In this document: positions 42,331 through 51,513 of the stretch, piece after piece | Numbering within the stretch: position 1 is the stretch's first letter | Layout of the letters: the number at the start of each line of letters is the position of its first letter | Assembly: GCA_016719395.1 (NCBI GenBank) | Contig: JADJZF010000006.1 | Span: 124,001-188,000 of the forward strand | DNA from: Candidatus Amarobacter glycogenicus | GTDB taxonomy: Bacteria; Chloroflexota; Dehalococcoidia; Tepidiformales; Tepidiformaceae | Length of the DNA: 64,000 nt | Direction of reading: 5' to 3' | Made by a program: the position numbers and the translations under genes | Notes under the pieces: generated by a model | What the model was told of the DNA's origin: nothing | Databases searched by the model: none | What the model saw: the letters and a program-made list of their open reading frames with translations, nothing else

Positions 42331-42834
42331 GTGCAGGATCAACCCAGGTCGCTCCATGAGGACTACCTCCGTGCGCTCCTCTTCGGCCTCCAGGATGGCA
42401 TCGTTTCAACCACCGGCGTGGTCGTCGGTATTTCCACTGGGGTCAGCGACAAGGCGATCATCATCCTCGCCGCCCTGGTCGCAGTGAGTGTCGAAGCTTC
42501 GTCGATGGCGGCCGGGCAGTACACCTCGGAGAAGGCCGTCCACCAGATGGACCGGACGGGCAGGCACACCGACAGCCTCCTGCTCGGGTCGCTCATCATG
42601 TTCCTGGCGTATCTCGCCGGCGGTTCGTTCTCGATCGTCCCCACGGTGCTCATCGACCAGCCGCTTGCCCGCCTGGTGGCCGTCGCCTCGTCGTTTGTTG
42701 GGCTCTTCGCGATCGGTTATCTGAAGGGCGTCCTCGTCGAAGGCAAACCGCTGCGCAGTGCCATCGAGTTATTCGTCATCGGCGGCCTGGCTACAGCGCT
42801 CGGTCTCGTCGTCGGCCGCGTCCTGAAGGTCTGA
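42331..42834 (+). CDS. VIT1/CCC1-family Fe2+/Mn2+ transporter-like protein
   Basis: LLFGLQDGIVSTTGVVVGISTG is the VIT1 first-helix pattern (FGxxDGxxxT), followed by VSVEASSMAAGQYTSEKAV, the family's SMxxGxYxS motif in the metal-gate region. Five hydrophobic segments in 167 residues. The cytoplasmic metal-binding domain of plant VIT1 is absent, as in short bacterial forms. Start GTG 42331 by promoter spacing. Confidence 0.85.
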   Translation: MQDQPRSLHEDYLRALLFGLQDGIVSTTGVVVGISTGVSDKAIIILAALVAVSVEASSMAAGQYTSEKAVHQMDRTGRHTDSLLLGSLIMFLAYLAGGSFSIVPTVLIDQPLARLVAVASSFVGLFAIGYLKGVLVEGKPLRSAIELFVIGGLATALGLVVGRVLKV

Positions 42835-42938
42835 CCGCCGGGCGAGCGGTGGCACATCCCTGGCGCCCTGTGCAATTCCCGAACTGCGTTCGGATGTGCG
42901 ATAATCCACCGGACCACTTCAAGGAGAAGAAGAAGACT

Positions 42939-43235
42939 ATGGCACTTGATGGCAACTGGAACCTGACGATGAACTCGCCGATGGGCGCCCGCCCCGTCAC
43001 GGCGAATTTCAAGACCGATGGTGGCACGATCTCGGGTGAGTTCACCGGCCCGCAGGGTAACGCTCCTGTGTCCGGCACGGCCGATGGCAACAACGTTGCC
43101 TTCTCGGCGACGATCGCCGGCCCGATGGGCCAGATGGAACTCAAGTTCAGCGGCGCCGTTGATGGCGATACCGTTTCTGGCAACGTCCAGTTCGGCGCCT
43201 TCGGCAGCGGCACCTTCTCGGGCGCCAAGGCCTAA
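42939..43235 (+). CDS. Small beta-rich protein with own terminator (98 aa)
   Basis: AAGGAG lies about 14 bases before ATG 42939. The sequence is Gly/Thr/Ser-rich, with alternating strands (TANFKTDGGTISGEFTGPQG, VSGTADGNNVAFSATIAG, ELKFSGAVDGDTVSGNVQFG, GSGTFSGA): four or five imperfect beta hairpins, suggesting a small barrel. No signal peptide. Similar short proteins occur in Chloroflexi and others without known function. A strong terminator follows. Confidence 0.75.
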   Translation: MALDGNWNLTMNSPMGARPVTANFKTDGGTISGEFTGPQGNAPVSGTADGNNVAFSATIAGPMGQMELKFSGAVDGDTVSGNVQFGAFGSGTFSGAKA

Positions 43236-43267
43236 AGGCCGTTCCGTCCGGGAGAATTGTCCCAGCA

Positions 43268-43303
43268 GAGGCACGGAGGTTTCCTCCGTGCCTCCTTTGT
43301 TTT
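43268..43303 (+). terminator. Rho-independent terminator
   Basis: A perfect 12-bp stem (GAGGCACGGAGG with CCTCCGTGCCTC) around TTT, followed by CTTTGTTTT. It stands 32 bases after the stop at 43235. Confidence 0.9.
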
Positions 43304-43343
43304 CAGGCTGCCCCTCGCCTCGCCGTCCGCGCGCTACGGTTCG

Positions 43344-43730
43344 CTACCACGCGCCCCCGCCACTTCGGGATTCGAGCACACGCCGGGCGGTGCGCTGGAC
43401 CTCGATCCCGGGTAGTTCCATCTCGTGTGAGTCGTGGCGGAACCCGCACTTGAACTGGCCCCAGAGATACTTCGGATAGAAGCGCCAGCCCAGTTCCCGG
43501 ACCTGGCCGATGTGCACCGCCTCATGTGCGAGCAGCGCTAGCCCACGGGCCGTTTCTGGGCGGTAGCGTCCCGCCCGCATGAAGACGAACGGCGAGAATG
43601 TGACGGCGCTCATGCCGAGAAGGACGGGCGCCCATCGCCATGGGATCCCCGTCAGAAGGCGCATTCGCCGCAAGTCTTCTTCGGGCACGAAGTCGCGCAG
43701 GGTGGTCACCGTTGCCTCGGAGAGCCGCAT
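43344..43730 (-). CDS. DUF4157-like zinc-binding protein with HEAVH motif
   Basis: From ATG 43730 the 128-residue product contains PFVFMRAGRYRPETARGLALLAHEAVHIGQVRELGWRFYPKYLW, where HEAVH is the HExxH site and the surrounding pattern matches DUF4157 domains. Those are often attached to contractile-injection (eCIS) clusters, but no such gene is here and the protein is free-standing. The start coincides with a TACCTT -10 at 7 bases. Confidence 0.7.
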   Translation of the reverse strand: MRLSEATVTTLRDFVPEEDLRRMRLLTGIPWRWAPVLLGMSAVTFSPFVFMRAGRYRPETARGLALLAHEAVHIGQVRELGWRFYPKYLWGQFKCGFRHDSHEMELPGIEVQRTARRVLESRSGGGAW

Positions 43731-43737
43731 GTCGGCG

Positions 43738-43743
43738 AAGGTA
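43738..43743 (-). promoter_or_regulatory. Putative leaderless -10 (TACCTT)
   Basis: On the minus strand TACCTT is followed by 7 bases and ATG 43730. It lies in the 46-base gap after the giant membrane protein gene. Confidence 0.45.
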
Positions 43744-43776
43744 GCAGGTTTCTCACTCCCCCGTGCCGTTCGTGAT

Positions 43777-46700
43777 TCAGCGGACCCGATAGATGGCGTC
43801 GTTGCCGCTCCGGAACACCTCTTCGAGCCCTGGCATCTGCGCGAACTTCGCGATCCCCACGTCGCTGCCGTGGAACCGCTCCTCGGCGCCGACAACGACA
43901 TACCGCACGTTGTACTTCTCGAGGTAGCTCATCGCATACGCCTGGTCGGGGACACGGTAGAACTGCTCCGTCTCGAAGCGCCGCTTCTGGATTTGCTCCG
44001 AGTAGTCAGTGCGCTGCTGCACCTGGTGCCAGTCCCACCCGATGACCGCCGGGAGCCCCGTGTACTCGGAGATCCGGCCCGTCCATCGATAAAGCGGTCC
44101 GACCGCCTCCACGATCACCGGTGAACCCTCGACGTTGTTCCGCAACCACTCGATGAGCGGCCGGTCATCTTCGAGGACGATCGGCGTATCCGCCGGCGGG
44201 TTGTTGTCGACCGATTCGACAAAGACCGCGCCCGGCAGGAAGGCAAAGCCGTCGAGTGTGGGGCCGGTCTCGCGGAAGCGCGCATCCTGGCGTGCGGCGG
44301 TCCCGGAGATGAGGAAGAGGCTCGCGCCGAGCCAGAGGGCGCCGAGGATCGTAGCTGTGCCGAGCCCGGCGACTGCGCGGCCCGGTTTCGGCCGCAACCG
44401 CCATCCGCGTGCGTCCCACAGGGCAGCGCCGGTGTACCAGGCAGCGTAGCCGCTGGCGAGCGCGAAGAGTTGCCATGCCTGCATGCCGAACTTGAAGACA
44501 GTGTTCATCCGCTCGATATCGCCCTTCAGGGTGACGAGGTCCACTCCCACGGCGACGCCGAAACCCAGCGCGAACATGGCGGTCGCCAGTGTCCTCGGAA
44601 GGTCGGGCACCGGGCGCTTCAACTCGAGCCAGAGCAGGTTGAAGAGGAAGAGTTCGAAGACCGCGCCGAGGGCGATGGTCGTTAGTCCGAAGGGCCACGT
44701 CGCTGCTATCACTCCACTGAGGAAAATCGCAAGCGACCCGACCTCGAGCCAGCCGTTTACGGTAGCGAGGAACGGATTGCTCCCGTGGTTGAACTCTCGT
44801 GCTTCGAGTTCCTCCCGGTAGCGGACTGCCAGGAACGTGAGGGCGAACGCGATGTACACCCCGAAGTGGACGAAGAACTGGTGTGCCTTCGTCGTAGCTA
44901 CCGCTCGCCGCACCCCGGGATCGAACGTCTCGAAGTGCGAGGTGTACGGCGAGAAAGCCACGGAGGCGACGACCCCGGCGATGGCCAGGTGGGCCACCCC
45001 GTTCCAGAAACGGTCCTGCCAGCGCCCCTCCGCGCGGAGAAGTTGCCCCAGCGGGATGCCGACGCCGGCGATGAGCACCGCCGTCGGGAAATCCCACGTA
45101 TGGACTGTCCGGACGAGCCCGACGGCCAGTCCGAGGACCACGGCGAGCACCCATGTCTGAGCCCGAAGGCGGCCGCGGACGCTGGCGGCGTAGGCGACCA
45201 CCAGCGCAACCACGGAGCCGAAGAATGGCAGCCCCATGAGATGCGGGTGCAGGTCCGCGAACAGCATCGACCAGTACGGGAACTCGGTGATGTCGATCGT
45301 CCCGAAGTGCACACGGGAGCTCCGCCACCAGTCGAACGGCCGGAGGGCGGCCCCCTCGATGAGCCACGCCCAGAGCCCTCCGAAGATGCCGACGGCTCCG
45401 CCGATAACCGGCACGCCTTCGCCGGCGCCCCATGTGTTCGCCGTCTGAAGCCGCTCTATCCACTGGTGCGCGCCATCCAGGTTGGCGATACCGATGAGGA
45501 GCACGGCCCCGGCGATGCCCGCCAGGATGGCCGGCCGCCGAGCGGCTGCCGGCGTGGCATCCCGCACCCGGGCGCTCATCCCCACCAGGGACTGGACGAC
45601 CGTGAACGCGACAGTCGAGGCAAGCGCGGCGTAGGTCGGTACGCCGAGGTTGAAGGCCACCTCGGGGACGATCTTCAGCGCCCGGATCGGGACTGCGAGA
45701 AAGAACCACCCCATGTAGTAATAGTTCAGCGAGCCCCCGGCGAACCAGGGGTCGTACGGCGGCATGATCGTGGAACGGGTGACTGCCGTGAGGTAGGCGA
45801 TCTCCATCGGCTTCTCGCCGCCCTGCGGATGGTGCCAGAGGTCCGGGTTGTAGGCCCGGATGAGCAGGAACGCGAAGAAGGCGACGACGAAGACGGCATC
45901 GGCGGCCAGCCAGGACCGCCAGTGAGCGCGCGCGTCTTCGCGCAGGGCAGCGAGTCGGAACACCCCGGTCGTCACCCCGAGCACGAGGACGCTTGCGAAC
46001 ACGGCCCAGACGAGGCTGCCTGAGAACTGGGCGGCACCCCAGGCGACCAGCATCCACGTCGGCAGCGCCACCGACGCGAGCCCGAGCAGTTTGCTGAGCC
46101 CGTAGCCGCGGGCCGGGAGCGCGCGGAAGAGCCAGGTGACCCATGGCACCGTCGCCACGGCCGCCACTTCCAGCCAGAGGAGCCACCAGAGCCATGGCAA
46201 CCCGCTGGCCCAGCCGTCCGCATCAAACACGTCTGTGAAGGTTCCACCGGCCTGCTGTGTCTCCGCCTCATCCGGCGTGAACTGCAGGCCATTGGTCCTC
46301 CCTTGCCGCGGGAGGAGGTTGATGGCGCGTTCTGGGTGCGCCTCGCCAAGCAACGCCAGCGCTTCCTCTGCGTTGAAGTCCGCAGACTTCTTGTAGATCC
46401 GGACCTCCGGGTGGTCGTACACCGTGAACGACTCCTCGGAGCTGGAATCATCGACGGAGATGCCCAGGAACGTTGGGTGGACCTTGAACGTCGCGACCCG
46501 TTCGAAGCCGAGTTCCCCGGTCTCGAGCAGTTCGTAGTAGCGGTTCGTCGCCGGGTACTCCCGTTCCAGCCGCTTTACCGAATCGCGCACGCGGTTCGAA
46601 GTAATAGCGACATAATCCGCGGCGACGAGTCCGCCGGCATTCCGGTTCGAGGCGTCGCCGAAGACGAGCTTCCGGACCTTCTCGGTTGAATCGGTGTCGT

Positions 46701-48312
46701 AAGGGAACGTCTCGACAATGGAGTAGGAGCGCTCTTCGCCCGGGATCGCGTATGGGATGGTGTCGTCCCAGATCTCACCCGTGATCTTGCTTCCCGGCGG
46801 GACGTTGTCGTAGATCCAACGGCTGGCAGCGATGCGGGGGTGCTCCTGGGAATAGACGGATTGGAAGGCCAGTGCCCACCAGCCGGTGGCGACGACGACT
46901 ATGGCCACCGCAGCCGGGTACGCCCATCGGGTGGCGCGAGGCGGGAGTGCTGGGAGCCTTACGTGCCCACCTGCAGCGTCCGGGTCGCTCATCGGCTGCC
47001 GGGATCTGCGCCAGAGCGCGGCCAGGCCCCATGCCGCCAGGACCGCCAGGATGGGGTACATCGGTTCGAAGTAGCGCATGAAAGCCACGAAGCGCGGCCC
47101 CTGGAAGACGAACACTGTTGCCGCCAGCGCCAGTGGGAGGGCGAGCGTGACTTCGCGCCTGCGAAAGAGCACGACGCCCGCCGCGGCCATCGAGACCCAG
47201 GCGGCGATACCAAAGGCCGGCCCCATGCCCCACAGCACCATGTTCCTGAGTGGTGTCAGGAATGGAGTGGTTCCGGCGAATTGGACGAAAGGCGGGTAGT
47301 CTGCGTTGCCCTGCTGGAACTCGCGCTCGCGCTGGATGTCGTCCCACCAGCGCTGGTTGAAGGCCATGTCCCAGAAGTTCGGGCCCTGGAATGCGTAAGG
47401 CTGGGCAAGTCGAAAGACCACCAGCGCCACCGCCCCGGCCATGCAAAGCATGGAAATGTCGTTCGCCCACTGCCAGACCGGCGCATTCTCCTTGCGTGGG
47501 GGGGATTCTCCCCCCCATCGCAGCCCGAGGCGCGGCAGGTCTCGTAGCGCGATGCGCAGGCCGATGGCGATCACCGGGGCGACCGCGAAAATGGCGCCGT
47601 TCACCTTGCAGGCCCAGGCCAGCCCCATCGCCAGGCCGATCCCCGTCGCGTATGCCCAGGCTGTGCGGTCACCTGCTCGGACCAATCGCGTGCTCAGGAG
47701 GAGCGTCAACGTCGCGAAGAACGTGAGGTACGGGTCCATCGTCCAGAAGTGGGCGAGCTGTGTAGGGAGCACTGCGAGCGCGTAGCGGGGGGCGGCGAGC
47801 AGGCCGACCCTCCGGTTGGATACCGTCGCCGCGAGAAGGAACACAAGCAGGACCGTCGCCGTATCGAAGCCGGCGGTGACACGGCGGCCCCAGGTGACCG
47901 TGCTGGCGTACGAGTTGCCTGGGCCTTCCGGATCGTCTCCAGCGATGGTCGCTACCGCTTTCACCAGGAAGAGAGGGAACGTCCCGTAGACAAAGGAGTT
48001 GGTCTGTCCGTCGTTGTAGGGGTTCAGCGGGCTGGTGGAGGTGTCGAAGTAGCCGCCCGCCGAATCGGGCCAGTCGAGCCGATCGGTGACGAGGGAGAGG
48101 AAGCGTTCGTCCGGGTGCATTTGTAGCGGGTCGTCCGCGCCTTCCGGCTGATCCCAGTCGAGACCGTGAAAGCGGAGCAGGCCACCGAGCAGGAGGATGG
48201 CGCCGAGGGCCAACGGCCACGACCGCGCCAGGGCAGGCCTTCCTCGCCTGTCGAGGAACGCCCGAACACGGTGCCGGGGCAAGAGTCCCCGCTCGAGCGG
48301 CGTTTCGGCCAA
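43777..48312 (-). CDS. Chlor_Arch_YYY (DUF2298) membrane protein with N-terminal glycosyltransferase-like half
   Basis: 1511 residues with dozens of membrane segments. The first half (from ARSWPLALGAILLLGGLLRFHGLDWDQPEGADDPLQMHPDERFLS) resembles PMT/ArnT-type GT-C glycosyltransferases with the first acidic loop (HPDE). The second half contains SLNYYYMGWFFLAVPIR (around residue 863) and DLHPHLMGLPFFGSV, the markers of the YYY family. Fusion of both is known in Chloroflexi. It probably transfers a lipid-linked sugar outside the membrane. The start is TTG 48312 after GGGAGGG. A G7/C7 inverted repeat sits within it at 47498-47516. Confidence 0.88.
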   Translation of the reverse strand: MAETPLERGLLPRHRVRAFLDRRGRPALARSWPLALGAILLLGGLLRFHGLDWDQPEGADDPLQMHPDERFLSLVTDRLDWPDSAGGYFDTSTSPLNPYNDGQTNSFVYGTFPLFLVKAVATIAGDDPEGPGNSYASTVTWGRRVTAGFDTATVLLVFLLAATVSNRRVGLLAAPRYALAVLPTQLAHFWTMDPYLTFFATLTLLLSTRLVRAGDRTAWAYATGIGLAMGLAWACKVNGAIFAVAPVIAIGLRIALRDLPRLGLRWGGESPPRKENAPVWQWANDISMLCMAGAVALVVFRLAQPYAFQGPNFWDMAFNQRWWDDIQREREFQQGNADYPPFVQFAGTTPFLTPLRNMVLWGMGPAFGIAAWVSMAAAGVVLFRRREVTLALPLALAATVFVFQGPRFVAFMRYFEPMYPILAVLAAWGLAALWRRSRQPMSDPDAAGGHVRLPALPPRATRWAYPAAVAIVVVATGWWALAFQSVYSQEHPRIAASRWIYDNVPPGSKITGEIWDDTIPYAIPGEERSYSIVETFPYDTDSTEKVRKLVFGDASNRNAGGLVAADYVAITSNRVRDSVKRLEREYPATNRYYELLETGELGFERVATFKVHPTFLGISVDDSSSEESFTVYDHPEVRIYKKSADFNAEEALALLGEAHPERAINLLPRQGRTNGLQFTPDEAETQQAGGTFTDVFDADGWASGLPWLWWLLWLEVAAVATVPWVTWLFRALPARGYGLSKLLGLASVALPTWMLVAWGAAQFSGSLVWAVFASVLVLGVTTGVFRLAALREDARAHWRSWLAADAVFVVAFFAFLLIRAYNPDLWHHPQGGEKPMEIAYLTAVTRSTIMPPYDPWFAGGSLNYYYMGWFFLAVPIRALKIVPEVAFNLGVPTYAALASTVAFTVVQSLVGMSARVRDATPAAARRPAILAGIAGAVLLIGIANLDGAHQWIERLQTANTWGAGEGVPVIGGAVGIFGGLWAWLIEGAALRPFDWWRSSRVHFGTIDITEFPYWSMLFADLHPHLMGLPFFGSVVALVVAYAASVRGRLRAQTWVLAVVLGLAVGLVRTVHTWDFPTAVLIAGVGIPLGQLLRAEGRWQDRFWNGVAHLAIAGVVASVAFSPYTSHFETFDPGVRRAVATTKAHQFFVHFGVYIAFALTFLAVRYREELEAREFNHGSNPFLATVNGWLEVGSLAIFLSGVIAATWPFGLTTIALGAVFELFLFNLLWLELKRPVPDLPRTLATAMFALGFGVAVGVDLVTLKGDIERMNTVFKFGMQAWQLFALASGYAAWYTGAALWDARGWRLRPKPGRAVAGLGTATILGALWLGASLFLISGTAARQDARFRETGPTLDGFAFLPGAVFVESVDNNPPADTPIVLEDDRPLIEWLRNNVEGSPVIVEAVGPLYRWTGRISEYTGLPAVIGWDWHQVQQRTDYSEQIQKRRFETEQFYRVPDQAYAMSYLEKYNVRYVVVGAEERFHGSDVGIAKFAQMPGLEEVFRSGNDAIYRVR

Positions 48313-48406
48313 GCGCCCTCCCGTTCCGCCAATTGCCCCACAGGATACTGCCCCGCGCCGACCGGGGAACGGCGCCCCGAGAAAGCGGAAAGGAGCCGGA
48401 CGCCCT

Positions 48407-48412
48407 TACGAT
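48407..48412 (+). promoter_or_regulatory. Putative leaderless -10 (TACGAT)
   Basis: TACGAT is 6 bases before ATG 48419, the same hexamer and spacing as at 42319. Confidence 0.5.
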
Positions 48413-48418
48413 GCACGC

Positions 48419-49063
48419 ATGAGTACGGATCCGGTCTTTCATTGGGCGCGAATCGCCGCGCCTGGCAAGAACTTCGCGGCGTTGGGAAAGCTGATTGAAG
48501 AAACGACGCTTCCCGCGCTTGAACGCCAGGGCGGCCGACGCTGGGCGCTTGCGAATGGGCTCTTTGGGCTCTGGAACCACGAGGTGATCCTCCTGACCAC
48601 CTGGCCGGGCGGAGCGAAACCGGACGAGTACCTCTCGGGCGAACTGCCAGTAGGCGCCACCGTCATGGAGTCCTACGAATTTGTGGCGACTGCCAGGCCC
48701 ACGGACACGAGCCCGCTTTCGAAGCAAGGTGTTTACGTGCACCGCCTGTTCGGCGTCGATTCCGCGAACGTCGAGCGTTTCGTCGAACTTTCCGAGGAGG
48801 CGTGGAGGACGTTCGAAACGGCAAGCGAGTATCAGTCGGAGCTGCAAGGGCTCTTCCGCCAGGTGGACCACCCCGAGACGGGCGGCCTGATGCTCCTCGT
48901 CACCTGGTACGACCGGCTGGAGTCCTGGGAGCGTTCGCGAACGCCTCCGCCGGAGGCCGCGGCGAACTTCCGCGCGCGCGCGCTGATCACGACGCGCTCG
49001 GTCGCCTACGCCACGCGGCTGTTGGGGACGAACCCCGCTGTACGGGGCATGGGCGCCGGGTAG
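48419..49063 (+). CDS. Hypothetical protein, dimeric alpha/beta-barrel (NIPSNAP/EthD-like) pattern
   Basis: The 214 residues look like two ferredoxin-like halves: FHWARIAAPGKNFAALGKLIEETTLPALERQGGRRWALANGLFGLWNHEVILLTTWP and later GVYVHRLFGVDSANVERFVELSEEAWRTFE with GLMLLVTWYDRLESWER. The W-x-x-W ends of each half recall NIPSNAP/dabb folds. No catalytic residue can be pointed to. ATG 48419 chosen by promoter spacing; the frame extends upstream but overlaps the divergent gene. Confidence 0.55.
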   Translation: MSTDPVFHWARIAAPGKNFAALGKLIEETTLPALERQGGRRWALANGLFGLWNHEVILLTTWPGGAKPDEYLSGELPVGATVMESYEFVATARPTDTSPLSKQGVYVHRLFGVDSANVERFVELSEEAWRTFETASEYQSELQGLFRQVDHPETGGLMLLVTWYDRLESWERSRTPPPEAAANFRARALITTRSVAYATRLLGTNPAVRGMGAG

Positions 49064-49135
49064 CCCGCAACGCACAGGATTCGGTTGATTGGCGCCATTG
49101 ACTTTCGCTGAAGTTCGGTTCAGGGTCTCCGCGCT

Positions 49136-49825
49136 GTGTACTGCGGTTCTTGCGGGAACGTAATCGGCGCCGGTTCAAAGTTCTGCGGCGCATGTGGCGC
49201 CCCCCGGCATCTGGAACAGGGGGCGCACTCCGACCGTCACTGGCTGGTCCTTGGCGGCGCCGCCGGTTTGGCCCTGCTTGTCGCGGTCATCCTCGGCGGC
49301 CTGTTCCTCCTGCGGGGAGATGACGAAGCGGTTGACGCCGCGGTGGTGGCGGACATCCAGGGGATCCTTGATTCCCTGCCCGACCTCGAAGGCAAGACCG
49401 ACATGGAACAGATGCGGTCGCTTCTCGGAGCTCCGGACGCCTTCACGATTTTTCGCGAGGAAGACGCCGACGGCGTCGTGCGCCGGCGCGAGGACTGGTA
49501 CTACTTCGAGTATTACTCGGTGTATTCGTTCCTCGATGGCGTGCTGGAAACGAATCTCCCTTTGGACGACCCTTCCGGCATCATGGTGCTTCCCCGGCAC
49601 TGGGACCCCTCGGCGTTCGAACTTGATGCCACCTGGGAGTCGCTGGCGGCGACGCTGGGGGACCCGGCCGCCTTCGAGTCCTTCGAGTTCGAGGAAGAGT
49701 ATGACCTGCCCGGCAGGTACTACGTCGGGAACCAGTTGATCCTGGTGTTCGATGAGGACGGCAAGCTCTACTACGTCGAAGCGGTGCCGCTCGAACCCGG
49801 CGCGGAAGAGGACTACACCTCGTGA
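49136..49825 (+). CDS. Zinc-ribbon membrane-anchored protein
   Basis: Start GTG 49136 gives MYCGSCGNVIGAGSKFCGACG, two CxxC pairs of a cytoplasmic zinc ribbon, then a membrane helix (WLVLGGAAGLALLVAVILGGLFLL) and an acidic exported domain of about 165 residues (ILDSLPDLEGKTDMEQMRSLLGAPDAFTI). TTGACT at 49098-49103 could be its -35. The stop overlaps the next start as GTGA. Function unknown; zinc ribbon plus one helix is a common sensory or scaffolding arrangement. Confidence 0.7.
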   Translation: MYCGSCGNVIGAGSKFCGACGAPRHLEQGAHSDRHWLVLGGAAGLALLVAVILGGLFLLRGDDEAVDAAVVADIQGILDSLPDLEGKTDMEQMRSLLGAPDAFTIFREEDADGVVRRREDWYYFEYYSVYSFLDGVLETNLPLDDPSGIMVLPRHWDPSAFELDATWESLAATLGDPAAFESFEFEEEYDLPGRYYVGNQLILVFDEDGKLYYVEAVPLEPGAEEDYTS

Positions 49826-51488
49826 ACCGCCGTTGGCGCCTCGGTCTCGCCGCGATGGCGCTGAGCGTCGTCCTCGCGAGCGGTGCGGGAGTGGTGTACC
49901 GCGAAACGCAGGCGATCGGTTTCGCCGAAGCGCTGGTGGGGCGGCTTGTGGTCCAAACGATCGCGGCAAAGCGTGCTGAGCGTCACGACCGCCGAGACGT
50001 GAACGAGCGCCGCGACGAAGAGCTCGCCGCCGTCGACTTGCGGAAGAAGGCGGTCGACTACAGCGTGACGACGAAGCGAATGACAGCCGACGAAGCGGCG
50101 CGCCAGAAGGCGCAGCTGGACCTGCAAAAGATCGCGATCGAAGAGCGCGCGAAGGCCGAACGGCAAACTGTCTCGTTCCAAACCCGCCGGCGAATCGACG
50201 CGAACCTGCGGGCCACGTTCACCGATGCCGTGAAGGTCGCGACCGGCGCCGACCCGAAGGCGGTCGAGTTCCTGGCCGGGCTCATCCAGGGCAAGAAACC
50301 CCTCCAGGCCGCCGTCGATGCGGCCGTCGCCGGTCAGCCCCAGGATCCCCGGCAACCGTTCAAGGACCTCCAGAAACAGCTCAAAGAAGTGGACAAAGCC
50401 GCGCAGGCGCTTGGTGGAGCCAAGGGGATCGACATCCGAGCGCGGGTGAAGCAGGCGCTGGCGGAGACGACGGGAATCGCCGACGGCGAAGGGCCCCCGC
50501 CGAACGACAAGCTCCAGAAGCTGAAAGACCTCGACAAGGAGCTTTCCAAGGCGCTTGGCCAGGCCAACGATATCCTGCGCGACCTCTTCCCCGGCAGCCC
50601 CGGGATCGACCGCTCGCGCTTTGTGGACAACCCGCGGTGGCGTGCCATCGACGCCGAGGTCCAACGGCTCGAAGGGCCGGTCGCTGGCCGGGAGGCGGTC
50701 TCGAGCATCTTCCGCCGGGCCCAGGAACACATCGCCGCGCTCTCCGAGGCGGAAGGCCTCGGGTTGGGCCCGGATGAGATCGACCGGCTCGCACGCGACG
50801 CTGCGAGCAAGTGGGCCGACCAGCGCAAGTCGGGCGATTCGACTGCCCGGGCCGACCAGGTGGACCTGGACGAACTGATCGCGGCCGCCGTGGCAGAAAG
50901 CGAAGGACTTCAGCCGGCCGACGCGGCGCCAGCGAGCGGGGATGTGGAGAAACCTGCCCCCGCCCCGGGGGCGGCGGCGGCATTCCTCCAATTGCACCTG
51001 TGGCCACCGCGGCGACGGTCCCAGCCGCAGTTCCAACCGCTCCAAAGGTGGCGCCAGCTCTGCCCCCGACACCGAAGCCCACACCGATACCAACCACGCC
51101 GCCAACCGCGATTCCACCGGCTACCGTGGCGGCGACAGCCATTCCCACCCCTGTTCCGGCACCCCCGCCGTTCCTCATCGCCAACGTCGCCTATCCAGCG
51201 TCCGTTACGTCCGGAGGTGCCAAGGGTTCGCTTGTGGTCACGTGGTCGGGCCAACCGAAGTTCCCGGTGACGATGCACTACCAAGTCTACAGCTGCCCCG
51301 CTGCCGCATCGTGCTCCAATCCCACGACAACCTTCGCGACGGCGTCGAATCCCCTGGTCTTCGCGAATGCGATCTGGTGTTTCGGCGTGACTCAGACGCT
51401 CTTCTTCGGGTACAACGTCGTGCTCATCGACGCGAACGGTAAGTCCACCAATGCCTTCCCGGCTCCGTTCACATGTGTGCCACAGTAG
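49822..51488 (+). CDS. Secreted protein with coiled region, Thr/Pro linker and C-terminal beta domain (frameshifted)
   Basis: A signal peptide (RLGLAAMALSVVLASGAGVVY) leads into about 350 charged helical residues (RHDRRDVNERRDEELAAVDLRKK, KLQKLKDLDKELSKALGQAND). At GCCCCGGGGGCGGCGG (about 50962-50977) the frame switches: with one more G it reads PAPAPGGGGGIPPIAPVATAA and continues through an Ala/Pro/Thr linker to a C-terminal domain (NVAYPASVTSGG ... LVVTWSGQPKFPVTMHYQVYS ... CVPQ) with four Cys. An uncorrected reading ends at 51270 with an Arg-rich tail that is plainly non-coding. Start is GTG 49822. Confidence 0.7.
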
Positions 51489-51513
51489 CGAATCTGCCGG
51501 GTGCAGCGGCCCG

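Noticed and set aside
44165..46195. 676-codon minus-strand frame inside the YYY gene
   Set aside because: Arg/Ala/Gly-rich shadow of the main frame, which carries the family motifs.
47498..47516. G7-ATTCT-C7 inverted repeat as a terminator
   Set aside because: It lies inside the coding sequence of the YYY protein (RWGGESPPRK) and has no U-tract; more likely a chance or error-prone homopolymer site.
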